NCBI GenBank assembly: GCA_934434905.1
Contig: CAKSAI010000228.1
Span: forward strand, 1-5,541
Direction: 5' to 3'
DNA from: an uncultured Lachnospiraceae bacterium
GTDB taxonomy: Bacteria; Bacillota; Clostridia; Lachnospirales; Lachnospiraceae
DNA: 5,541 nucleotides
Part shown: piece by piece, positions 1 through 5,135 of the stretch
Layout: each line of letters opens with the position of its first letter
Numbering within the stretch: the first letter of the stretch is position 1
Notes under the pieces: model-generated
The model's input: the letters and a program-made list of their open reading frames with translations, nothing else
What the model was told of the DNA's origin: nothing
The model's database searches: none
Translations under genes and position numbers: made by a program

Positions 1-20
1 AATTTTGCCGTATAAAACGG

Positions 21-49
21 TGAAAACCCCGATAAAATCGGGGTTTTCA
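21..49 (+). terminator. Perfect 13-bp hairpin, intrinsic terminator (probably bidirectional)
   Basis: Bases 21-33 and 37-49 are exact reverse complements around a 3-base AAA loop. The stem has an A-tract on the 5' side, a CCCCG core and a TTTT tract on the 3' side, the usual form of a Firmicutes intrinsic terminator that works on both strands. It probably ends the transcript of a gene to the left of the window. Because only about 50 bases separate it from the esterase start codon, it could instead belong to a leader that controls the esterase operon. Confidence 0.75.
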
Positions 50-50
50 C

Positions 51-79
51 GGGCTATATCTTTTTTATAGCCTCTTTTT
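51..79 (+). terminator. Second tandem terminator-like hairpin
   Basis: GGCTATA (52-58) pairs perfectly with TATAGCC (66-72), extendable by one G-U pair (51/73), around a T-rich 7-base loop. CTTTTT (74-79) follows directly, so the element has a stem plus a U-run on the plus strand. It follows the 21-49 hairpin by one base and ends 22 bases before the next start codon, too close for a normal promoter to fit in between. Either it is a back-up terminator for an upstream gene or a conditional terminator in the esterase leader. Confidence 0.55.
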
Positions 80-101
80 GGGCGGAGTGAAAGGATAAAA
101 T

Positions 102-1118
102 ATGAAACAATATGAAGCCTTAGAATATATCAAACAGCAGATGGAGAACATACCGCCGCTTTTGGCTTATCACGCAGATTGTGACTGGAATGCATGGAGT
201 AGGACGGCGCGGGAGAAGCTCAGTGAACTCCTGGGACTGCCGATGGCTGACTGTGAGGATGCCTTTTCTATATCGGGTGAAAAAGAAACAGAAACCTATC
301 GGCAGATATCATTTGAATTTCAGAGTGAACCGGATTATTTCGTTCCAAGTGAATTGTTGATCCCCCTTGATGCAGAAAAACCGCTTCCGGTTGTTATCTG
401 TCTGCAGGGGCATTCCTCCGGTAAAAATATTTCCATGGGTATCCGGAAATATGACAGTGATACCGAGGGCATGATGCGCGGGCGTGACTTCGCCGTCCAG
501 GCAGTAAAAGAAGGCTTCTGTGCAGTTGTATTTGACCAGCGTTATATGGGCGAAAGCGGTCATAATAAGAATGGATCACCGGGGTGCTGCAGCATGAACC
601 AGGCATTGCCGGCTATTCTGATGGGGCGGAGTGCCATTGGAGAGCGTGTGTGGGATGTAAAGCGTCTGATTGATGTGATGGGGAAATACTTGAGGGAGTA
701 TATCAATATAGAGAGAATCATATGCCTTGGCAATTCCGGCGGTGGAACAACAACATTTTATACAGCTTGTCTGGACGAGCGTATTTATATGGCGGTTCCG
801 TCCTGTGCAGTTTGTACCTATGAAGATTCCATCGTGTTCATACATCACTGTTGCTGTAATTATGTACCGGGCATTCGAAGATACTTCAATATGGGTGATT
901 TGGGCGCTTTGATCGCACCGAGGCGGCTTATTGTTACCTGTGGCATTTATGACGATATTTTTCCGCTGAAGGGAGTGGAGGAAAGCTTTGCGATTATCGA
1001 ATCAGCATATCGGGCGCTGTCCAGGGAGGAACATTGCCGTCTGGTAAAAGGAAATGGCGGGCATCAGTTTTATCCGGAAGATGTCTGGCCGATAGTGCAT
1101 CAATTGTTGGAGGCATAG
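102..1118 (+). CDS. Alpha/beta hydrolase, acetyl xylan esterase-like carbohydrate esterase
   Basis: The 338-aa product is a complete alpha/beta-hydrolase. The strand LPVVICLQGHSSG (about 95-107) gives the oxyanion-hole region, FDQRYMGES (144-152) is typical of the acetyl-xylan-esterase/DLH-like group, and LGNSGGG (209-215) is the nucleophile elbow with Ser212. GIYDDIFP (281-288) aligns with the GxxDxxxP acid motif, giving Asp284, and GGHQF (319-323) supplies His321. The reaction is probably ester hydrolysis, perhaps deacetylation of a sugar; the substrate cannot be read from the sequence. There is no signal peptide or membrane segment, and 15 cysteines (three consecutive at 250-252) fit a reducing cytoplasm. 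The start is supported by an AAGGA-type site at 91-95, six bases before the ATG. It is the first gene of an operon with the GH78 gene, 6 bases away. Peptidase-like activity is a less likely alternative. Confidence 0.85.
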   Translation: MKQYEALEYIKQQMENIPPLLAYHADCDWNAWSRTAREKLSELLGLPMADCEDAFSISGEKETETYRQISFEFQSEPDYFVPSELLIPLDAEKPLPVVICLQGHSSGKNISMGIRKYDSDTEGMMRGRDFAVQAVKEGFCAVVFDQRYMGESGHNKNGSPGCCSMNQALPAILMGRSAIGERVWDVKRLIDVMGKYLREYINIERIICLGNSGGGTTTFYTACLDERIYMAVPSCAVCTYEDSIVFIHHCCCNYVPGIRRYFNMGDLGALIAPRRLIVTCGIYDDIFPLKGVEESFAIIESAYRALSREEHCRLVKGNGGHQFYPEDVWPIVHQLLEA

Positions 1119-1124
1119 AAAACC

Positions 1125-2801
1125 ATGTTAAAAGACATGAAAAGGGCATATACAGACAAGCGGCGTGTGGATGTGATCCTGCCGCAAAGAATCGTCTATG
1201 CCACAGAGGGCGTGGAGCGCGAGGAGTGGCTGCTTACGTGCGGCGATAGGCAGACACAGCCTGCGACAAAGGATTTTACGGTTTTATCTACGTTTGACGG
1301 AAAGAAAGCAGCAATCCTTCTGGATTTCGGAACAGAGATTTTTGGCGGAATACAGTTGATCTCACAGGGAATCAATCCCATCGACGGTGTTCCGGCAAAG
1401 ATACGTTTTGGGGAATCTGCCAATGAAGCGTTCGCACCTCTGGGGGAAAAGGGTTCCTGCTCGCACCATGGCATTCGTGATTTCGATGTGCGGATTCCGC
1501 CCAATGGCTGCAGTCGTATCGGACAGACAGGCTTCCGATTTGTGTATATCGAGCTGACACGGCCGAATACGTTTGTGCGTCTGTACGCGGCAGAGGGTGT
1601 GTGCATGTATTGGGATATTCCCTATAAGGGAAGCTTCCGATGCAGTGATGAGGTTTTAAACAAGATATATGATACGGCAGCCTATACCGTACATTTGTGT
1701 ATGCAGGATTATATCTGGGATGGAATTAAGCGTGACCGTATGGTATGGATCGGAGACATGCATCCGGAGGTGCTTGCAATCCGCACAGTGTTCGGTAACT
1801 GCAAGATAGTGGAAGACTCGCTATGGGATGTGGCGAATCACAATCCGCTTCCGTGCTGGCCGACGGTGATTACAAATTATAGCATGTGGTATCTTCTGAT
1901 TGTCTATGACTGGTATCTGTATAGTGGAGATACCGCATTTGTGAAGGAGTTTTCTTCTTATTGGAAGCCGCTCCTGGAGCAGCTGTTGGCATTGGTGCAT
2001 GAAAAGGAAGAAAAGAAATTGATCGAGGAGGAGCTGTCCAGAGGATTCTTCCTTGACTGGCCGTCAAAATCCCATCCGGAAGCAGAAGCGGCTATTTACG
2101 CTTTGTATGCGCAGGGACTTCATGCTTCTGCAAAGCTGTGCGGGGTGATTGGAGAGGAAGAGCTGGCCGATATCTGCATGCGTAAGGCCGGGGCGCTTAA
2201 GGAGACTTCGTTTGAACCCGGAACCATGAAGCAGGTGACAGCGATGCTGCAGCTTGCAGGCATGGCGGACAGAGAGAAGGCGGCGAAGGCGTTGACCGAA
2301 GGCGGTGGGCGTGGAATGTCTACCTTCATGAGCTACTATATCTTAAAGGCGGTATCGCAGACCGCAGATATGTCTGCGGCACTTAGGATGCTGCGTGAGT
2401 ATTACGGAGCAATGCTTGATGCGGGTGCAACTACCTTCTGGGAAGACTTTGATCTGGATTGGGTGCGGGAAGGCGCCAGCATTGAAAAGCTCTGGAAAGA
2501 AGGAGCGTATGACATTCATGGCGATAACGGAAGATATTGTTATGAAGGATTTCGTCATTCCCTGTGTCATGGCTGGAGCAGTGGTCCCACTGCGTTCCTT
2601 GCAGAAGAGGTGCTTGGAATTAAAATAGTAGAGCCGGGCTGCAGACGCATGAGGATCAAGCCGGATCTTGACAGCTTAGCGTGGGCGGAAGGAACATATC
2701 CAACGCCTTATGGGGGGGTGTCTGTTTCTGCGAGAAAGCAGAATGGAGAAGTGGTTGTGGAAGTGAAGGCACCGCAAGAGGTGCAGGTGATTTGTGATTA
2801 A
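1125..2801 (+). CDS. GH78 family alpha-L-rhamnosidase-like glycoside hydrolase
   Basis: The 558-aa product has an N-terminal beta-rich region (about 60-160) resembling the bacterial rhamnosidase accessory domain. A six-hairpin (alpha/alpha)6 catalytic region (about 165-490) and a small C-terminal beta domain (about 495-558) follow. The segment from D199 to D211 has the family spacing D-x4-R/D-x6-D: D199, D204 and D211 line up with the acidic residues of Bacillus RhaB (Asp567, Glu572, Asp579), with Asp replacing the Glu. GATTFWE (434-440) supplies E440, matching the proposed catalytic general base. Expected activity is release of terminal alpha-L-rhamnose; other GH78 specificities remain possible. 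It lacks a signal peptide and the extra N-terminal modules of many 700-1000 aa relatives, so it should act inside the cell on short imported substrates. The start at 1125 is preferred over the in-frame ATG at 1137 because GGAGG (1109-1113) sits 11 bases before 1125. That site lies inside the end of the esterase gene, suggesting coupled translation. Confidence 0.85.
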   Translation: MLKDMKRAYTDKRRVDVILPQRIVYATEGVEREEWLLTCGDRQTQPATKDFTVLSTFDGKKAAILLDFGTEIFGGIQLISQGINPIDGVPAKIRFGESANEAFAPLGEKGSCSHHGIRDFDVRIPPNGCSRIGQTGFRFVYIELTRPNTFVRLYAAEGVCMYWDIPYKGSFRCSDEVLNKIYDTAAYTVHLCMQDYIWDGIKRDRMVWIGDMHPEVLAIRTVFGNCKIVEDSLWDVANHNPLPCWPTVITNYSMWYLLIVYDWYLYSGDTAFVKEFSSYWKPLLEQLLALVHEKEEKKLIEEELSRGFFLDWPSKSHPEAEAAIYALYAQGLHASAKLCGVIGEEELADICMRKAGALKETSFEPGTMKQVTAMLQLAGMADREKAAKALTEGGGRGMSTFMSYYILKAVSQTADMSAALRMLREYYGAMLDAGATTFWEDFDLDWVREGASIEKLWKEGAYDIHGDNGRYCYEGFRHSLCHGWSSGPTAFLAEEVLGIKIVEPGCRRMRIKPDLDSLAWAEGTYPTPYGGVSVSARKQNGEVVVEVKAPQEVQVICD

Positions 2802-2807
2802 GGGGAA

Positions 2808-2871
2808 GTGTGGAATGGTTTTGTAACAGTTCAGCCCACGCCATTCGCAAAGGTTTTGTTACCATTCACAC
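2808..2871. repeat. Interrupted inverted repeat at the IS66 left junction
   Basis: Bases 2808-2817 pair with 2863-2871 (9 pairs, one bulged G at 2812), and GTAAC (2823-2827) pairs with GTTAC (2858-2862). A 5-base bulge lies on the left arm (2818-2822) and the loop is about 30 bases. There is also an imperfect direct repeat, GGTTTTGTAAC (2817-2827) against GGTTTTGTTAC (2852-2862). No T-run follows on either strand, so it is not a normal terminator. It straddles the presumed end of the insertion sequence and may reflect transposase binding sites or a remnant of the insertion site. Confidence 0.4.
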
Positions 2872-2912
2872 CCAAAAATAAGTAAATAATTGCCCCATGT
2901 TAGAGACAGAGG

Positions 2913-2944
2913 AAATCCTGCAAATATGCCAAAATTCAGGATTT
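2913..2944 (+). repeat. Short inverted repeat in the IS66 leader
   Basis: AAATCCTG (2913-2920) is an exact reverse complement of CAGGATTT (2937-2944), with a 16-base loop. The arm runs into TTTTG, so it is a weak terminator candidate that could shield the transposase promoter region from transcription entering from the glycosidase operon. The large loop and A/T-rich stem make this uncertain. Apart from this, the junction repeat and the promoter, I see nothing else in the 281-base gap between the glycosidase and the IS66 companion gene. Confidence 0.25.
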
Positions 2945-3021
2945 TGAATACTTTATACAAAGATAAGTATAATTTTGTTCTAAAATAGGTGGAAATATTT
3001 AAAATAATTCGTTCTAAACGA

Positions 3022-3050
3022 TTGACACATAGGCATATTTATGATATAAT
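3022..3050 (+). promoter_or_regulatory. Consensus sigma-A promoter of the IS66 genes, extended -10
   Basis: TTGACA (3022-3027) is separated by exactly 17 bases from TATAAT (3045-3050). TGA directly before the -10 box (3042-3044) adds an extended -10 element. Both hexamers match consensus fully. Transcription should start near 3057, giving a leader of roughly 26 bases before the companion gene at 3083. Confidence 0.88.
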
Positions 3051-3067
3051 TATAATACCTAGTAAAG

Positions 3068-3074
3068 AAGGAGG
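3068..3074 (+). promoter_or_regulatory. Strong ribosome binding site AAGGAGG for the IS66 companion gene
   Basis: AAGGAGG lies 8 bases before the ATG at 3083, an optimal match to the anti-Shine-Dalgarno sequence. With the consensus promoter just upstream it points to an unusually strong expression signal for a transposition gene and fixes the start codon. Confidence 0.85.
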
Positions 3075-3082
3075 CATACAAG

Positions 3083-3448
3083 ATGTCAATCGTAAAAAGC
3101 GTGAATAAGAAAACAGGGATAACTTATGTATATGAGTCAGAGTCCTACTGGGATCCGGAGAAAAAGCAGCCACGAAACCGGAGAAAACTGATCGGCAAGT
3201 TGGATGAGAATGGCGAGATCGTCCCCACCGGCAAGCGTGGACCTAAGAGGGCGGAAAGTGTTTCTGCGGCGGCAGCGGGTAAAAAAGAGATTGAAGAAGC
3301 GTGGGCAGAAGTCGCGATTTATAGGCAGGAAAATATCCAGGCACAGAGAGAAATAAGTGAACTTAAAATGCAGATCCGGAAACTTGAGAAAGAGAAAGAA
3401 AACCTGCTGGACAGTATCGGAAAGATCATCGCACAGTACAGAAAATAA
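3083..3448 (+). CDS. IS66 companion protein: small basic N-terminal domain plus coiled coil
   Basis: The 121-aa product begins with a conserved-looking segment (about 10-40) containing YVYES, YWDPEKKQPR and RKLIGKLD. From memory this resembles the N-terminal region of IS1634-type and related Firmicutes transposases, followed by a GEIVPTGKRGPK linker (about 44-55). Residues about 67-115 are a charged, heptad-like helix rich in E, K and L, probably a coiled coil for dimerisation or for contact with the transposase. It has no DDE catalytic residues and is not the classical TnpA or TnpB of IS66. It is the first gene after the promoter, and its stop lies 12 bases before the transposase start. A DNA-binding or regulatory partner for the transposase is an inference from position and composition; its function is not established here. 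Confidence 0.7.
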   Translation: MSIVKSVNKKTGITYVYESESYWDPEKKQPRNRRKLIGKLDENGEIVPTGKRGPKRAESVSAAAAGKKEIEEAWAEVAIYRQENIQAQREISELKMQIRKLEKEKENLLDSIGKIIAQYRK

Positions 3449-4996
3449 TGAGGATCGGATATGTATATCAACCGTTACGCAGACAGGCTTCTGGAGGAAA
3501 ACAGGGAGCTGAAAAGAAAAATTGAACAGTATGAGTCTGAAGATATGATCCGCCAGATGCGAGCCCTGTGTGACAAGAGGGTCAGTGCAGCTGCGGAGCG
3601 GGAAAAACGGCAACATGACGGATGGATGAAATGTCTGGCCGCAAATAAGGAATTAAAAAAGAAAAATACCGCATTGTGGAAAGAAAATACGGATTATAAA
3701 AGCAGACTGAGGAGAAGCATAAATGAGAATGAACGTATTGGGAGAGGAGCTGCTCTCGCAGAAGCCGGGCGGAGACAGGCAGAAGAAACGATTGAGAAAC
3801 TGAAACTGGAAAACGAGGAGAAAGATGAGCAGATCAAAGCCCTGAAAGAGGAACTCTGCCGTATAAAAGCAGAGCTTGACCATGATGGGACTACAAATGG
3901 GATACCTACCAGCCAGACACCCCGCGACAAGAAGAAGGTCATTCCGAATACACGAGAGAGATCAGGTCGGAAAAGAGGAGGACAACCGGGACACAGGAAA
4001 AGCAGTATGACGGCTTTTGAAGAGGAAGAAGTTACAGAGGAGATAAAGCATACACTTGAGTGTTGCCCGGAGTGCGGGGGCAGATTAGAAGAGTTAGAGG
4101 AAGAAAAGATCCGGGATGAAGCGGATTATGAAGTCCAGGTCATCAAGAAACGGCACAGGTACAGATCATACCGCTGCATGGAGTGCGGAAAGACAGTTCA
4201 TGCTCCGATCCCGCAAAGGTTGCGGTCAGAAAACCAGTACGGGCCGGCAGTGCAGGCGATGGCACTCGCATTGGTGGATCTTGGGTTTGTCAGCATTGGC
4301 CGGACAAGGCAGATCCTGAACGGAATGCTGGGTGGAAAACTTCAGCCGAGTGAAGGATTTATCGGGAAAGTCCAGAAAAAAGCAGCCCGGATGTTGACCG
4401 GATTCCGGGAGGAAGTACGGAAGTTCTGTCTGACGCAGCGGATTCTGCATTGGGATGATACGGTAGTTTTTATGAATACCGTCAGAGCATGTTTCCGGTT
4501 TTACGGAAATGAAATGATAGCGCTGTATTATGCACATGCCTCGAAAGATGCGGCGGGGATCCAGGCAGACGGTGTTCTTGCGAATCTGACGGAAAAGACC
4601 TGTCTGATGCATGACCATGTAAAATATAATTACCGGAAAGAATTCCTGTTTCAGAACATAGAGTGCGTACAGCATTTGGAGAGGGAACTGCAGCAGGTAT
4701 ATAATGATACCGGGCATGAATGGGCAAAGCAGGTGAAAAAGCTGATTGGGGAAACGATACATATGAGAAAGGAATATCTGAAAGCCGGACGAGAAGGATT
4801 TACAGAGGAGGAAACAAATCGGTTTGAGGAAGAATTGGAAAGATATGTATCTGCCGGGGATCAGATCTGCGAGGAAACAAAGGATCGGTATTTTTACACC
4901 ACAGAGAAAAATGCGATCAGGAAGATCAATGAATATCGGGAAAACTATTTTGCCTGGGTGTATGACTTTTCTCTTCCAACAACAAACAATGTGGCG

Positions 4997-5008
4997 TTAT
5001 GCGAACTT
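4997..5008 (+). repeat. Element-end repeat copy 1 (TTATGCGAACTT)
   Basis: This is the first of three exact copies of the 12-mer. It sits at the junction with IS66 sequence and is followed by TTAT, making a 16-base match to the reversed third copy apart from one T. It is probably a recombinase binding site at the tip of the element. Confidence 0.65.
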
Positions 5009-5013
5009 TTATT

Positions 5014-5025
5014 TTATGCGAACTT
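5014..5025 (+). repeat. Element-end repeat copy 2 (direct)
   Basis: This exact copy of the 12-mer has the same orientation as copy 1, with starts 17 bases apart. With flanks, ATTTTATGCGAACTT (5011-5025) is the reverse complement of 5066-5080, so copies 2 and 3 form a 15-bp inverted repeat across 40 bases. Confidence 0.7.
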
Positions 5026-5065
5026 ATTAATGAATATGTCAAGAATAGTATCTATTGATTATAAA

Positions 5066-5077
5066 AAGTTCGCATAA
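5066..5077 (-). repeat. Element-end repeat copy 3 (inverted)
   Basis: AAGTTCGCATAA is the exact reverse complement of copies 1 and 2. It contains the stop codon of the truncated transposase frame, and its TTCGCA overlaps a possible -35 box for the recombinase gene, so a protein bound here could also repress that gene. Confidence 0.7.
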
Positions 5078-5098
5078 AATTTTTATATGTAGGATAAT
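5069..5098 (+). promoter_or_regulatory. Possible promoter of the recombinase gene
   Basis: TTCGCA (5069-5074, four of six consensus bases) lies 18 bases before GATAAT (5093-5098, five of six). The predicted start is near 5105. The -35 box lies inside repeat copy 3, which would allow autoregulation by a recombinase bound to the repeat. An alternative -10, TATAAA (5060-5065), has no good -35 partner. Confidence 0.4.
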
Positions 5099-5100
5099 CA

Positions 5101-5131
5101 AACCACCTATAAATATCAATCGGAGGTGGTT
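5101..5131 (+). promoter_or_regulatory. Hairpin sequestering the recombinase ribosome binding site
   Basis: AACCACCT (5101-5108) pairs perfectly with AGGTGGTT (5124-5131) around a 15-base loop. The 3' arm covers most of GGAGGTGG (5122-5129), the ribosome binding site 6 bases before the ATG at 5136. A transcript entering from the left would fold the site shut. One starting at the predicted site near 5105 would lack half of the 5' arm and leave the site open. Confidence 0.6.
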
Positions 5132-5135
5132 ATTA

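Larger units (their letters stand above)
2823..4996 (+). mobile_element. IS66-family insertion sequence, right part missing (interrupted)
   Basis: The element carries its own promoter, a 121-aa companion gene and a TnpC-type transposase. The left end is placed at GTAACAGTTCAGCC (2823 onward), because IS66 elements commonly begin with GTAA; if so, the 8-base target copy would be 2815-2822, but the matching right end and duplicate are not in the window. The element is unlike canonical IS66 in having no TnpB-type gene, closer to the reduced ISBst12-type layout. Recognisable IS66 sequence stops at 4996, where another element begins. Confidence 0.65.
3461..5077 (+). pseudogene. IS66-family transposase (TnpC-type), C-terminus replaced by an inserted element
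   Basis: Residues 1-512 are recognisable IS66 TnpC. A long N-terminal coiled coil (about 8-140) is followed by the basic segment RGGQPGH (172-178). A zinc-finger-like pair follows, C202/C205 with C239/C242. The DDE core has HWDDT (first Asp at 332) and a second Asp at 385 in LMHDH. The family motif LPTTNN (505-510) is present, but after V511-A512 the usual ER that should supply the third catalytic residue is absent. The final 26 residues (513-538) match nothing expected and come from the adjacent element; the stop codon (5075-5077) lies inside one of its repeats. About 70 C-terminal residues are therefore missing and the protein should be catalytically dead. The start has GAGGA (3450-3454) six bases upstream, so the gene is translated on its own, not by frameshift from the companion gene. 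Confidence 0.85.

Noticed and set aside
1196..1606. A 136-codon open frame on the minus strand
   Set aside because: It lies wholly inside the GH78 gene, shows no recognisable protein features and has no convincing ribosome binding site; it is a by-product of the coding strand's composition.
1125..2801. GH78 gene as a truncated pseudogene because of its short length
   Set aside because: The N-terminal accessory region, catalytic core with all acidic residues and C-terminal beta domain are all present, and the start has a ribosome binding site, so it looks intact.
3440..3465. Programmed frameshift joining the companion gene to the transposase
   Set aside because: The transposase has its own ATG with GAGGA six bases upstream and a 12-base gap after the companion stop; no slippery run is seen at the junction.
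3137..3616. A 159-codon minus-strand frame spanning the companion and transposase genes
   Set aside because: It is rich in Phe and Leu because the sense strand is rich in Glu and Lys coiled-coil codons, and it overlaps both supported genes.
4226..4762. A 178-codon open frame on the minus strand
   Set aside because: It is opposite the well-supported IS66 transposase core, and its sequence shows no domain or composition typical of a real protein.
4997..5077. Repeats as a CRISPR array
   Set aside because: There are only three 12-base units with unequal spacing, and one is inverted; this suits protein binding sites, not a CRISPR.
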